Assembly: GCA_011037195.1 (NCBI GenBank)
Contig: JAAEAF010002645.1
Location: forward strand, 62,001 to 126,000
Source of the DNA: Triatoma infestans
Lineage: Eukaryota; Arthropoda; Insecta; Hemiptera; Reduviidae
Length of the DNA stretch: 64,000 nt
Reading direction: 5' to 3'
Below are positions 1-12,640 of the stretch, one piece after another. The position numbers were made by a program, and so were the translations under genes. Positions within the stretch are counted from its first letter, which is position 1. Every line of letters starts with the position of its first letter. A model generated the notes under the pieces. That model was given only the letters and a program-made list of their open reading frames with translations, made no database searches and was not told the origin of the DNA.

Positions 1-1625
1 TTGAAAACTAGGCTAGAACTTAACCAGTTTTTTTTTTATTATTCCGAAAATAGATGGATGGAATTATTCCTAATCCAGTCGATAACAAAAATAAATAGTA
101 AGATAAAACCGGACAAACCTTCGGATACTTCAGCGCTGTATGTAGGGGGTTCTAATAACTAGTTCAAACATAACTTCTTCTTTTTTTTTAGAGAAAAAAA
201 TGTCTTATTATGTTTCCAAAAATTATGTAAGTAAAAGAATGATTAATATGAAGTAATAATACAAAAAATAAAAAAAATAAAGCGAAGGAAAGCTATTATT
301 GTGTTCACAATGCGAGAGAAGATAAGACAGATACAAAAAAGAATAAACAAGAAGAAGAAGAATGAAGGAAAAAGTGGGGGAAGGAAAAAAGGGAAACAGA
401 ATGATAAAGTGCATATGAAAAAGAGGAAGATGATTTGGGTTAGAAAGACAAGCCGGAGGGATGTGAAGCAAGGGTTGAAGAGGCAAAGAAAGAGAGTTCA
501 AATATATATATATATAGCAAAATGGAGCCAGTATGTGTATCATCATTATATAGCTAGCGTACGCACGGCCCTGTAACAGTCGGTCGTACATACCCACACT
601 TTCAGTGCACAATGTACACAGTTCTTGGTCTGGTTGAAAATTGGCACTAACGACAAATTTCCACCTGCTTCTCTGTACGTATTTCTTCTCTCAACAACGC
701 GCCGATGGAATTACCCTTCAAAATACTATACATATTTACCTTTTATTATATATATATATATATATATATATAAATTATAATAACATTAATTCAAAATTTA
801 ATTTAGTTTCATATTATTTAATTAACTAATTTAGGAATATTAATATCAATTTATGTAATTATTATATTTAATTAATTAAATTAGTAGAAAATGAATTTAT
901 AGCAAGCAAATGGAGAATACAATTTCAAATTTTTTTTAATTTAATGAACTTTGATTTTATTTTCTGTTTTTGTATTTAGTTTTGAATGCAAAACAGTGTA
1001 ATGGGGTGGTAGTAGGGAATGATAATTAGTGAAATGATAAATATACAAAAATTCACTACTTGCGCTTTATATAAAATTGTATATTTATATTTAATTATAC
1101 ATTATATATTTATGAATTTTGTCAGGAAAAAGAGTACAGAGAAAATACAATGTTTGAGCGAAGAGTGGTTATGTACAATGGTAGCGTTGGCTAGTTAGAG
1201 CTCGCTCAGCTTATAAAGCGATGTAGCTGCTAGTTAAAACTCTTGTTTGTTCTAACAGCCGACTAGCTAGTGTGAAACTGTCTGGGCTGTAAAGGTGCTT
1301 TAGGCAGAGCGTGAATTGATATAGATGATTGCTTATTACTGGTAGAACCTAGTACCATACTTTTTTGACAACGGATTTAACGAAACAAAGGATTTAAGGT
1401 TACACTAAAGGAGAGCAGGTTATATAATAGAGAGGAATATTTGACTTAAATTAAAAACTAATTTCTCAGTACTTAAAACTTAACATATTTTTTTATATTC
1501 ATATCAGTTAAGAACCAATTAAATGCGGTTGCAGAAAAAATTTAATATTCAACATGTGAGTAAAGTATTTTTACAATCTTCTTCAATACCTGAACTGGAG
1601 AGTTACTCAGTGTTTGATAAATAAC
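1..1625. other. AT-rich non-coding stretch, no gene recognised
   Basis: Nothing protein-coding is supportable. The open frames at 223-612 (minus) and 301-576 (plus) are the two strands of one purine-rich tract and show no family signature. A TA microsatellite lies at about 748-771. The part from about 1109 to 1330 (TATAAAG-type sequence followed by an ACTCTTG...TTCTAACA motif) resembles 43380-43600 and may be an uncharacterised repeat. Confidence 0.6.
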
Positions 1626-2267
1626 TGTAGTGGAATCGTTTATTGTGATTCCTGAGGTATGTAATAGATGTCTTGAAGAGGGCGGAAGTTAGGTTAGAGA
1701 TTTTTGGAAGTTAGTGCTCGAATTATTAACATGGAACTTATAAAAATAGACTGTATTTGTACAATAATTTAAACGTGAGTAATGGTAACTATTAACAAGA
1801 AATACATAGAAATAAATAGGAGATAAATAACTAATAATTTAGAATGATTAAAATAAATGAACTAAGATGCACAACTAAGGAAATAAGTATAAATAAAAAC
1901 TGTCTAGGGACGCGGACTGCTGCTCGTATAATAATCTTGAAGACGTACTGAAGTATAATCATCCCCTCTTCTCATTCTCAAACATCTCTTACAATGGGGC
2001 GCAGTTTATATTAGTGTTAGCAACACTCACACCAAGACAATTGTCCTAGTGTGCGACCTTGGTTAGTTCGGTGACCAGTGCTTTAGTTCAGTGACAAGCT
2101 TATCGGTGCTTGCTTTGATGAAAAGTATTGACCCTTGGTTTTGTTTGTTTGGCCGCGGCCTTGTCTTGAAGACAGCGGCCGGCTAGGCCACAAGTTATAA
2201 ATTATTCTTTCTTTTTGTTATGTGTTGTGAAGGTTTGACATTGCTATGACCTTGCTGTGTCATTAAA
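1626..2267. mobile_element. Solo LTR, copy 1 (4-bp target duplication)
   Basis: The segment starts TGTAGTGGAATCG and ends in a TTACA-like terminus (here TTAAA), and is flanked by the direct repeat TAAC at 1622-1625 and 2268-2271. It is homologous throughout to 33288-34064, 47172-47911 and 54319-54973. TG...CA ends plus a short target duplication are the hallmark of an LTR. A 4-bp duplication is more usual for Ty3/Gypsy than for Copia or Bel-Pao (5 bp). No gag, pol or primer-binding site follows, so this is a recombination-derived solo LTR. Confidence 0.82.
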
Positions 2268-4496
2268 TAACGATTATACTAGGCAAAAAACATTAAACAG
2301 AAAATGTATATAAACTCTAATAACATATTGACTTAAAAAGTAATAAAAATGCTGAAAAAAAAAACTTGACACTAAATGACAAACAATTTGAATGTTATTC
2401 GATTTTTTTTTTTTTTTTTTTTTTTTGTTTACCATACTATCATTATTTAATCATGACTATTTTTGTTCCACTGTAAGAGAGGAAATATGGTGAATGTATT
2501 AAATTTTCATCGAAATTGAGTTTTCACCGGGAAATTACATATTTCAAGCACCATGAGTTTGAAAAAAAAATGTATTCTTACAATATTGGTGGATTAAACG
2601 ATATATTTCCACGAACGAAGTTCTCAGTCTTGTTTATACTATTTATGAGTTACCATACTCGGATTGGATATATAAAGTTTTGATCGCAATCTGTCCAGAC
2701 TGCCATTTTTAACGTACGTGTGATCCTTTTCAATCCAGAATTGTGAGAAATTGCAATCAAAGAAATTGATATGACTGTTTCTCAACAGATTTTTGTTGGG
2801 GGTGGGTTGCATCGATGACTTATGCTATTAGCTCTCCACATCCTTTAAGTTTCTTTTTCTTCTTTTACCCTCGAGTTGGGATGGTAACAATACCTTAATT
2901 GGCGTCCACACAAGACACTTTGCCTGACAGAGTGGGGTGGAACCATTGATGGTTGATACTTCCCACAATTTTCCCACTTATTTCATCGACCTGGTCGACG
3001 AGGGGGAGTGCGGGCTATTGCTATGCCATCCCTTAACTTCTGGGAGAACTTATCTTCACAACCCAATCAAAAACCAAAAGTATGATTCTTTCATTTAATA
3101 TTTTAATGTTTAGAAATTTTCATTGTATAATTTTTATTTGAGGAGGCTATAAAACTAATTAACTGAAGAGTGCAGTACTTTTAACTTATGTTCCTGTACC
3201 CTCTTATAAGAGACTAAACCTAAATTACTAAACCTAAGGGTGTTGAAATACTTTTATACAATTTCTTTCTACCGCAAAATAGTAGATAAAATATTAAACT
3301 AACCATTTATACCAGTATTCTCACTAATAAATACATTCTCTCCAATAAATACATTCACACTACAAAAAACCGTTCACGCTAATAAATACATTCATACTAA
3401 ACATACACACGAAGGGGAAAGTATTCGATATACCTTTTACCATTACTCAACAGATTTGTTGAAGATAAATATTTTATACTATTCCAACAATGAATAACAG
3501 ATTCGTGTTAATTGGAAAATGTTATTGAAATCCATTTCTCTCAAATTAAAAAATTAATATTTTGATAATTATTGAAAAAAATATTTATTATTAATAAATT
3601 GAAAGTATTGAAAAAAAAAACGACGAATTTCATCAAAATATTTTTAATTACTCAAATTAATTATTTTATTCAAATAATAATAAAACAGTATTATTCAAAA
3701 TAAGTATTGCAGAGTATAACTTTGGTAATTGTTTGGAATCTGAGTCGGAGAACAACCAACAAATACATGAACAAATATAAACATAAACAGTAAATAAACA
3801 AAATGCAGCAAATTGTACTTTCATTGATACAAACAGCAAATTTATCTGATAATTTAATAAGGCTTTAGCAAAAATGTGGAACCTATTTTTTTTTTTGGTC
3901 AATATCTTTTAGTGAAATTGTCCACTGTGTTATCATATAAATTACATACAATGTCTTTAATATGAATGTTCCAAACTAGATGAGTGAGGTTGAAAAATGC
4001 CTGACAATTTCTTATCTACTTTTTTGTTTTGAGTTATTAAACTTAGAAACAAGAAACAAAAATATCTTTCTTTTGAGATTCACAGGTGATCCTGGCAAAA
4101 AGCTTTCGTTCAAAATCGATTTTAAAAGAAACACTAATTAGTGAATAGGTTTTTTTTGTATGGTCCTTGAAAAATTGCACATTCTCTTCCTCCAAAATCA
4201 GGTAAATATTAAGATCATATAATATTTTTGAAGTAAAGTTCTTCAGATTAGGAAATAGATGATTTGATTTTCCTCGCATTCAGTTGTGTATGTTTAAATA
4301 AAATTGCTTAAAAACGAAAAAAAAAAATAAGAAAAAAGTTTAAACTTTGCATTTTCCATTTAAATGTCACCAGGAGATTCCGACACGAAGTTTCCAGTTA
4401 AAATCCGACATCCTGGAAGTGAACTTTGCTTACAGTTTTTCAATCTAAAAAGCTCCATTGATTTTTTATATCTTGACAAGTTTTTTTTCTTTTTTT
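2268..4496. other. Non-coding stretch with short repeats
   Basis: No gene is seen. It contains a T homopolymer at about 2403-2426 and a weak family A-like segment at about 2470-2700 (variants of the 'GAGTTTTCACCGG' block). At about 3322-3410 there is a small tandem array built on an AATAAATACATTC core in three to four imperfect copies. The short open frames at 3666-3902 and 4043-4279 on the minus strand match no family known to me and lie in AT-rich DNA. Confidence 0.5.
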
Positions 4497-5487
4497 ACTT
4501 TCTCTTAGTCCTAGTAGGAGGAAGCATTGTAATCGTGTCAAATTTTCGATATCAAGTTTTCACCGGAAATAACCGTTTTGAGGTCCCATGAGTCCAAAAA
4601 AGTGGCTTTTAGCAAAAGGTGTTTGTGTGTGTGTGGGTGTGAACGTGAACAGCACAGCTCAAAAACGAGAAACCCTAGAAATTTGGAACTTGATATTCCG
4701 TTTAGGTATCACCATGGAATCTCACAGTACGTTATTTGACAAAATTCCTCAACCGGGAGTACCACTTTACAAGTGTTTTTTTTTTACATTTTTGCGATTT
4801 TCTCAAAAATGTCTCCAACAATTTTCTTCAAACTTAGTATATCAACTACACATACAAAGAGCCACAACTTCTATTTGAAACATTTTCCGGGGAAAATTCA
4901 TTTAAGGGCAGTTATGGGGAGAGGGATGGGTTAGGTTTTTCTCTAAAGTGCTATTTCAGTTTATTAAACAATTCTGTCATCTAAATAATGTTAATTAGAA
5001 TTGAATATGTTGTTGAAATTCCGAGTTTGAAAAAAATCGGATAACCGAAAGTGCGTTTACTTTGCCACCTTACTAAATGATTTTTTCACTATTGCTCGAT
5101 TTTCTCAAAAATGGCTCCGACGATTTTCTTGAAACTTCCAATATGAACTAAACATACTACTATCTACATCTTTTATTTAAAACATTTCTTTGGGAAAATT
5201 CATTTAAGGGCACTTTTGTGGAAGGATGGGGTTATGTTTCTCCCTAAAGTGATATCATGGTTGATAAAGATAGATTATACAATTCTGCCATCCAAAAAAA
5301 ATTAATTTGAAATAAATAGATGGCCAAAATTCCGAGTTTCAAGAAAATTAGTAAACCGGAAGTGCGCTTTTGCAGTTTTTTTTAGTTTTACAATTTCATT
5401 ACATTTGGTACACAAACTATAAAATTTGTCAATTATCATTTTGAAAACTGTGGAGTAAGAGAAAGTTGTGTGAGGTTATATCAGATC
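4497..5487 (+). mobile_element. Family A interspersed repeat, copy A1
   Basis: About 970 bp bounded by ACTTTCTCTTA... on the left and GGAGTAAGAGAAAGT on the right, an inverted terminal pair of about 15 bp. The left end forms a hairpin with the adjacent ...AGTAGGAGGAAG. A GTGTGTGTGTGG tract lies about 125 bp in. The body holds two related blocks of roughly 270 bp (about 4790-5065 and 5090-5395), each with 'TTTTCTCAAAAATG' and 'GGGAAAATTCATTTAAGGGC' type motifs. Short open frames inside (4364-4591, 4588-4878) are not conserved as proteins between copies, so they are not called as genes. Likely a non-autonomous DNA element, possibly Helitron2-like. Confidence 0.75.
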
Positions 5488-6418
5488 AAATCATAGATGA
5501 AGGATTAATGATTTATAGAAAAATATTGTGAAATAAAATAATACCCTTCCATAAAAAACTTCATTCCCTTAACATTATTCAATGTCATGAATATTAATAA
5601 TTAATTTAAATTTAATAATAAAAATGAAACAACTAATTAACAAATAAATAAATGACCAATAATTTTCCAATTTCATGTTTATAATTTGATTTATGAACTT
5701 AGAAGAAGAAAATAAACAGATTTCCCCAATATTATAGCATAATGGCGATGATTCGAAACTGGACTTGTCACATTTGTAATCCATCATTTCTTATATTGGT
5801 CATATATCATCACCAGCTGATATCATTATATCTCGTTATACAAATGTGATATACCTTACCCAAACTATCTATAGAATAAATTTATTCTATTCAAATGATT
5901 ATATTCTATCGATTTAAAATCAATTCGATATTTTTTCTTTATTGATAATTATTAAATTTTATCACTTTTTTGTCTAGAATATTTTTCAAATCTTAGAAAC
6001 TAATAGCGAATAAATAAAAACATTTTTATTTGGAACATTTGTTCAGAAAAACCGATTTTTGACACTTGGCTAACATCTAAACTGATTGTCTACCATTGTC
6101 AGGATTGTTAAAAGCGCTGCCTGTTGTGATCAACATAATGTAACATTAAGATATTTGCTTATGTCCTAAAAGCCAACAAGTATTGTTTATAGTTCTCTTT
6201 TATTTTACTTGAGCCCAAATTCCAAGATGGAAACTAATTTGTTCATTAGTATTGCTACAGTCACCATAAGAGAAAATGTTTTTTCTCCTAGGATTCTGTC
6301 ATTTCAGAATTTTTAATTACTTTCTCCAGAGCTAAGATTTAGATGCTTAAGACTTGATTCAGTTAGATACAAGTTAAGTATTTTTATATATATTTATATA
6401 AATATATATATATATATA
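5488..6418. other. AT-rich stretch, nothing recognised
   Basis: No coding signal or repeat match is seen. A TA-rich run at about 6385-6418 forms the target into which the following element inserted. Confidence 0.5.
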
Positions 6419-7240
6419 CAGGGTGTCCTAAGATATATGGATAACGACATTTTCTCGAAAACTAAGATAGCTAGAAAAAAACTGAAAAATAAGTGTCCCC
6501 ATAGTTTTTTGTTAGAAATTCAAATTTAATTTGCAAATTTGTTTTGGTGCTTCCAGGCACCAACTTCATTTTTTCAAACGGGGAGGTGTGGTTTTTATTT
6601 AAGAAATAGATTCCCCTATTTTTTGTAAGAAAAATTTAATTGAAACATGATTCTTATTAGAAATTTCAAAATGATATTATAACGGGTTTTTTTATTAAAT
6701 AAGAAGAAAAGTACTATTTTATTATAAATTTTACTCCTCAATTTTTACAGATCTTGCTCGAACTGGCCTCCACAATTAGAGATTTATATCTCTGGTGAAA
6801 GGTACAATTGACAGGAAAGAGCATGTCTATGCATCTCTAATGGTGGAGGCCAGTTCGAGCAAGAACTGTAATTAATGAGGAGTAAAATTTATAATAAAAT
6901 AGTACTTTTCTTCCTATTCAATCAAAAAACCGTTATAATATCATTTTGAAATTTCTTATAAGAATCATGTTTTCATTCATAACTTGTAAAATATCGCTCA
7001 CAGAAAAAAACCGTTCAAGTAAGTTTTTCTTACAAAAAATAGAGGAAATCTATTTCTTAAATAAAAACCACACCTCCCCATTTGAAAAAATGAAGTTGGT
7101 GCCTGGAAGCACCAAAAGAAATTTGCAAATTAAATTTGGATTTCTAACAAATAACTACGGGGACACGTATTTTTCAGTTTTTTTCTGTCTATCTTAGTTT
7201 CCGAGAAAAAGTCGTTATCCATATACCTTTGGACACCCTG
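6419..7240. mobile_element. Family C foldback element, copy C1 (mariner-derived MITE)
   Basis: 822 bp starting CAGGGTGTCC and ending GGACACCCTG, directly flanked by TA on both sides, as expected for the Tc1/mariner superfamily. The whole element is one long imperfect palindrome with arms of about 390 bp. The centre (about 6785-6870) reads, on the plus strand, as a short open frame ending CISNGGGQFEQEL-stop. This resembles the C-terminus of insect mariner/IS630-type transposases (Cys-Ile...Gly-Gly-x-Phe-Glu). The mirror image lies in the left arm. The element therefore looks like an inverted duplication of the 3' end of an autonomous transposon. Confidence 0.75.
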
Positions 7241-7326
7241 TATATATATAATATATATTTATATTTTTATATATACATTTTTATATTTTATATATATTTT
7301 TTTTTATATTATATATTTTTTTTTTT

Positions 7327-7553
7327 AATTTAAGGCGTGTCAACATTTATGGTCATTGGCGCCCGGAGCCTTCTCTGTGCACTGCCGGCCTCCGAACAGT
7401 ACTCTCTCGTTACAGACAACACTGCCTCTTCACCGAACACTGAACTGTAGAGGCTCCTAGGAAGAAAAAATCTAAGGGCAGCACAGCTGGACTCGAACCC
7501 GGGTCCTCCGCTCGGGAGACCAGTGCGCTAATCACTCAGGTAATCCCTTCCCT
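7327..7553 (-). mobile_element. tRNA-derived SINE, copy S1
   Basis: On the minus strand it starts GGGAAGGGATTACCTGAGTG, a D-arm-like segment (box A). The perfect box B GGTTCGAGTCC follows on the complement of 7489-7499. A non-tRNA body follows, with TCTTCCTAGGAGCCTCTA and a GGACAGTGTTGTCTGTAACGA-like block that is shared with 11572-11752, 35037-35240 and 45828-46026. It ends in an AT-rich tail. These are the head, body and tail of a Pol III-transcribed SINE. Confidence 0.8.
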
Positions 7554-8299
7554 TATTTTTATATATTAAATTTAACGTTTTGTGCACAGCTTCTAGGAAA
7601 AGTGCTATTTTCAGTTTTCCTAAATATTGAGCCTTAAATATTAACTTCTGCTTGGAAAATAACTTATCCTTGCAGATTACCTATTATTGGTCATTAAACA
7701 CATTGAAAAAATCTCTTGATTTAAAAAAAAAAAATGATATAAATATTTATTTAATTAATTATTCATGCAAATTGTTAAGGTAGCAAGTTCAACAATTTCA
7801 ATAATACATTTAAACTAAACAATAAGCCAAATTGTATTGATTATTCCCTTATTGTAAATATGATACCAGAATAGTTTATACTATTTGGCATTACCATTAC
7901 GCTAGTATTATGTCCCCTTAAATGTTCATTGGTGTATATATATATATACGTACATATAATCCCCAAACCTACTCTACCCCCTTCAACGATTCTGCTGGTG
8001 GTTTGTATAGCCTCAAACTATACTGTATATATACAATATTACAATCCCCAATGGGAATCAGTACACTGACCATTATTCTATAGGCGTTACCCCTTTGGGA
8101 ATTATAATTATTCTATCGGTAGTGATTTGAAAGGATCTCTTGCTAAATTTTCAATCAGATAATGTTTTATATTACAATATGTAAATATATGTGTAATAAA
8201 CGTTAAACTTTTCACCATAGATGATATAAAAAAAAAGAAATAATTTTAAATAAATAAATAAATATATTTTTAATGCAATAAAAATGTAGGATTAATGTT
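7554..8299. other. AT-rich stretch, nothing recognised
   Basis: No coding potential or repeat family is recognised. Short TA microsatellite at about 7938-7950. Confidence 0.5.
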
Positions 8300-8830
8300 C
8301 AGGCCAGAGGCAGGCGAAAAAGTCTATTAATCCTGGCTTATTAATCGTTTATTAATCGTCTAGGCTTCTGCAGAATTACACGAACCAGACCGTGCGGCCA
8401 TAAGGATGTCTGTGGGCCTCTTTACTGGCCATTATAGATTTAAGACAAACACATCCATCGCATGGGCTTGACAAAGATAGCTTTTGTAGGTTTTTGTCAG
8501 GAAGGAAAAGGAAACTGCACTGTACATACTGTGTCAATGTGAAAGGCTTATGTGGCTGAGATTTCGCCTCTTTGGGGAGGAGAAGTTGACTCCTTCAAGC
8601 TTCACCCAAAGGTCCCACCTCCTAAGTTTTAGCGGATTCCCAAGGATTCCTACCTAAATCGATTGCTCTGCTTGGAGGGTGCTCCTAGGTCTCCTTCCAG
8701 ACTCAAAAGTCTAACTGAGCAGGCAGAACTGGAGAGCGCGCTCTAACTTGTGGGTGCCACAATAGACCGATAGCGGTCGTGGTGACAAAGGCTCAACTAC
8801 CAGCCCCCACAAAATCTAATCTAACCTACT
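8300..8830 (+). pseudogene. Non-LTR retrotransposon pol 3' fragment (RNase H-type clade tail)
   Basis: Frame-broken plus-strand coding remnant. From about 8370 it reads in one frame as HMHR-like, then FCQEGKETALYILCQCERL, followed by WLRFRLFGEEKL and TPSSF. This is the Cys/His-containing tail found after RNase H in Jockey- and I-related elements (compare CRLCQEEEETALHLL at 44.4 kb and CRFCGE at 22.9 kb). A typical short 3' UTR-like segment follows to about 8830. Several stops and frame changes make it a dead, strongly 5'-truncated copy. The boundaries are approximate. Confidence 0.6.
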
Positions 8831-10389
8831 CAATCCTCATACTCTTTTAAAGTTAATAGAGAAATCGTCCATTTTATTAAAAATGGCAGCTGAAGGTCGT
8901 AGCTAGCTCAGAAATCTTTTAAAATAATTTTTTCCCTCCAAAAAATTAAAAAAAAAAAAAAAAAATGATCGAAACATATTATTTATAAGTTAATATACCA
9001 AGTTTATTCATTGGGGCCTTTTTTAGGAAAAGCTATTTAAATAAGTCGCATTTCCAGCGACAGATTGTGCTGAATTCTTTATTGTAGAATTTTTTGTTTG
9101 ATAGTTTTTAGACGGAGCATCAAGTTTGAGTTTCTTGTGATTCAACAAAATAACAATTCATTTGGTTAAAACATCAACCATTCGCTAAAACCTTTTTTTT
9201 TCGTGTTCAACATGATTCAAAACTGTATTTCCAAATAAAACACGGTATAAAATTTGACACTATTGATATAATACCTCTTAAAGCAGTAACAGCAAAAATA
9301 ATAAATAAAAATTCGAAATTATCAAAGTTGAGGAGCTAAAGATTCTCATTTCTGCTTTTTATTAGTTTGATGAAACTGGTGGAAAGAAAAAAAAACCCTT
9401 ATACAATATAAATAGTACTGAGAGACGTCACTGACAATCGGTTGACCGGGAATTCTGACCAATCAATTTTTCTTTAAATCTGAAATTTTACTGTATTTAT
9501 ATTAACCAATCAGTTTTATTTAAAATAGTTTTATTGAAAAAATAGATTTTAAATGATTCTGTGAGAACAATAAAGCTAGATTTACACTGCCCATGCAAGA
9601 TTCGTTGCGAGAACTGTTCAAGGCGTTGGCTAATAATACACTACAGTGTCCAATAGTTTCAGAAACTAATATGTATTAGTACAGTTCCCCCGCCACCTAC
9701 ATTTATGTGCCAATTAATCTTTAAACAAATTTGAGAAAAATTTACAAATTAGAATTTCCTTTCTATTAATAATCCTGGTTACCTTACTAGTCTGCTTAAT
9801 AGGCGGATAGCTTTCCTGCCAATCTGTACTTTTTCCATCATCGGAATGCCTTTTTTCCTCGATCAATTCTAAAAGTCTATTTGCTGCCTTCGAGCAGATA
9901 TTCCTTCTTATTAAATTTAAATCCTCAGATCTCCTTTAGTTTACGAAGCATATATGAGATTTCTAGCTAGTTCCGAGTGAACAACAATTGATCATCTGCA
10001 AAATGTGTAGCAAGCTGCTTACTACAAGACAAGCATACGAATACTTTAGTTGCCACAGCCAACATTACGATGTTTTTCAATTTCTAAATTGATTATAAAT
10101 TAAATCGACGGATTTAGCAGGCTATATATACAACAATATGTTATTGCATTCTTATTGTGATTGTTATCTCGAATTCATGTTTATGTCTTTTAGTGTGGCT
10201 GCTGTGGAAAATTTCCCCATGTTTTGGACTACTGGAAAAACAGTGCTATGCGTCATATTACCACCACCACACTACTGCGTCACTGACACACTCTTGACCA
10301 TTGTCTCTACCATTCACACGACACACTTACGGACACCCTACACTACATTAAACGCTAACTCAAACAAGTTCCCCTCATATATCCAGTAG
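8831..10389. other. Non-coding stretch, nothing recognised
   Basis: No gene is seen. A poly-A tract lies at about 8948-8966. The plus-strand open frame at 10138-10389 has no family signature and is not supported. Confidence 0.5.
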
Positions 10390-11110
10390 AGAGAAAGGAA
10401 GAAAGAAAGATAAATTTATTATGCCCTGGGAACTACGTCCCTTAAGAGCAAAAAAGAAATTTACATCTCTTAATAAATACAATAATCACTCTCTGATCTA
10501 ATTAAAATAAAAAATAAAATAAAATCAAATAAATTTTCACCAATTATTTACATTAATATTACAATAAAACTTTAATATTAAAATTAAATAACTATATATA
10601 GGTTTAAAATTAAAATTAATACTAATAATGAGGATAATAGAAATAATAATAATAATAATTTGTAAAAACTTAACAATTTCCTCTAAACTCTTAACAATTA
10701 AATAATTATAAAAATAAAATTTAAAACTAAAAAATGTTTTCTTGTTAGTCATGTCCGTAGGTAAGTCGTTCCATCGTTTACTAGCAGTAATGTTAAATGA
10801 ATTTTGATATGTAGCAGTCCTGTAAAGTTGTATGTAAAGTCTAGTGCCAACAGACCTTGTAGTTCGAATGTCCAGTGCAGCTTTTGCCGAAAACATCTCG
10901 GCGAGATATTTTGGTATTTGTAATTTGAACAACTGATAAATAAAATTGCCAGTAAAATACCTTCTGCGGTACTCGAACATTAAACCAGTTTAAACTATGG
11001 TAATGTGTAGTTATGTGGCCATCTTTTCTAACATTTAATATAAATCCGGATGCAGGTTTTAAGTGATCTTTGTAATTTTAAATTCAGTTCAGAGGTTAAA
11101 TCATTATAAT
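10390..11110 (-). pseudogene. 5'-truncated non-LTR retrotransposon, RT C-terminal tail
   Basis: The open part (10980 down to 10537) begins in YRRRYFTGNFIYQLFKL, continues TTRSVGTRLYIQLYRTATY and reaches NSFNITASKRWNDLP. This series (hydrophobic thumb helix, then S-F-x3-A-x-x-x-W-N-x-L-P) is the usual end of reverse transcriptases in CR1/Jockey-group elements. Upstream to about 11110, shifted frames still read VYNDLTSEL and LQRSL, also typical. After the coding part comes a 3' UTR whose end (10390-10415) is a GAAAGAAAGA-rich tail on the plus strand. Frameshifts show it is inactive. Confidence 0.65.
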
Positions 11111-11571
11111 CTAGCTACAATAATCAAAATAAGGAAATATTAATGTACTAATGGAGGTTTACGGAGAGGTATCGGGAGCATGTTTTTATGGAGTTTCGAC
11201 TGATACAAAGATTTATGAACACTAACAAATATTGCTAACATGGCTATTCCAAGACAAGATATTAGAAATTGTGTGTGTTGTGTGTGTGTGTGTGTGTGTG
11301 CGTGAGAGAGAGAGAGAGATAAAATGCATATAAAAGGGCATTGCTAGTGAATCAGAAAATAGTTAAAAAAAGTGAAAAAATCATGTCATCGCAGACACTA
11401 ATTTTGCTCTGTCATTGTATTTTCTCGCCTATGTAATAAGTGTAATTGTTATGAATATATTATTATTAGTTTCAAGTTAAAGTAGTGTGTAGCTTCATTC
11501 GTACCACTTATCTAACTATTAATAAGTCTGGTGTGAAACACTCACACAACTTTCTCTTTCTGCTAATTTTT
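11111..11571. other. Gap with GT/GA microsatellite and an orphan family A end
   Basis: A (GT)n-(GA)n microsatellite lies at about 11270-11319. At 11528-11560 the sequence TCTGGTGTGAAACACTCACA followed by CAACTTTCTC is the hairpin-bearing terminus of family A in reverse orientation with no body attached. No gene is seen. Confidence 0.5.
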
Positions 11572-11752
11572 TTTAATTAAAGTCACTGCCGGCCTCCGGA
11601 CAGTGTTCTCTCGTTACAGACAACACTGTCCATCACCGGACAGTGCGCTGTAGAGGCTCCTAGGAAGAAAAAATCTAAGGGTAGCACAGCTGGACTCGAA
11701 CCCGGGTCCTCAGCGTGGGGGTCCAGTACGCTAACCACTTAGCTGTTCCCTT
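11572..11752 (-). mobile_element. tRNA-derived SINE, copy S2
   Basis: Same family as S1: minus-strand GGTTCGAGTCC box B near 11693-11703, a D-arm-like segment just upstream on that strand, and the conserved body with TTCTTCCTAGGAGCC. It ends in an AATTAAAAAAAA-type tail at about 11572. No clean target duplication is visible. Confidence 0.78.
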
Positions 11753-12061
11753 CCTTCAATACTGCTATTAATATAACTTTTTTTATTTATTTATACATTT
11801 CTTGTTATAAACATTAAGTTTTTACAAGTGAATTGACACTGTCAGTCATCTGTCACTGTTTTTATTCGATCATATTGATTTTAAAATAATTTTACGGCTA
11901 CTGCAGGCTAATATATATTTTTTATTGCATTCTTATTGTGATTTTTAAATAATTTTTTTAAATATCACAATTATATTGTAAAATTCAAAACATAATTCAT
12001 AATAGAATCAAAATTCTTAAATCTTGTAAATTAAAATAAACTTTGTTCACAAATAATTATA
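11753..12061. other. AT-rich stretch, nothing recognised
   Basis: No gene or repeat is recognised. Confidence 0.5.
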
Positions 12062-12640
12062 TACAGTTTGATAATAATAAGCGTTAGAAAACACAGTAAG
12101 CATATAGTAACTAATGATAATGGGATACGACTCATAGATTTTGTTGCTGCAGATAGAAATTTGAGGATAAGTAACATATTCTTCGCCCACAAAGATATAC
12201 ATCCCCAGACAAAAGAACCCGCAACCAAATTGATCACATCCTCCATAGATGGTAGGCCTGCGTCGGATATACGAGATATAACGAGTTTTAGAGGTGCATA
12301 ATGCGGCTCAGGCCATTTTATAGTGAAGGCAAAGTACTGCCAAAAGCTAGCAGCTGTGATGGATGCCAGAAAGATTAGATCTATAAATATAATTTGAAGA
12401 AAATTATGATTTGAAAAAAAAATGCAAGTTGGTTGGCAAAAAAGGGTAACACCCAGATAGAAGACTCCGTTACAGAAGAGTTCACAGAACTTAGTTAGCT
12501 TTGTTAGCTTTTGCCCCTTCTCACAGGGGAGGATTTCAACTACTAAGAGAAGGCATTCTTTCAAGATAGAGCATACATTCTGCTTTCAAACAGAACAGTC
12601 TGAATTAGTCATTCAACCAGAACATTTGTATCAGGAATCC
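12062..12640 (+). pseudogene. RTE-type apurinic-like endonuclease fragment
   Basis: The plus-strand frame at 12068-12301 contains NDNGIRLIDFVAADRNLRIS, then FFAHKDIH and, after a degraded stretch, SSIDGR, ASDIRDI and SFRGA. This is the core of the endonuclease of RTE/BovB-like non-LTR elements (family pattern: N-G-x-R-L-I-D-F-A, then H-K-x-I-H, then D-x-R-x-x-x-D-I-x-D-V and R-G-A-x-x-x-S-D-H). After a stop the frame continues with CGSGHFIVKAKY, matching the catalytic Ser-Asp-His region with Asp changed to Gly, and then decays. The longer minus-strand frame over the same DNA is its complement, not a gene. Inactive remnant. Confidence 0.68.

Noticed and set aside
223..612. Open frames on both strands, one Lys-rich and one hydrophobic
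   Set aside because: They arise from one purine-rich/pyrimidine-rich tract with no family motif and no codon structure that can be trusted.
4588..4878. Open frame in family A that recurs in part at 29813-30115
   Set aside because: Recurrence is due to the DNA repeat; the frame is broken in other copies and no catalytic motif is seen.
12031..12564. 177-residue minus-strand open frame with several hydrophobic stretches, looking like a membrane protein
   Set aside because: It is the complement of an RTE-type endonuclease remnant on the plus strand, whose motifs explain the DNA.
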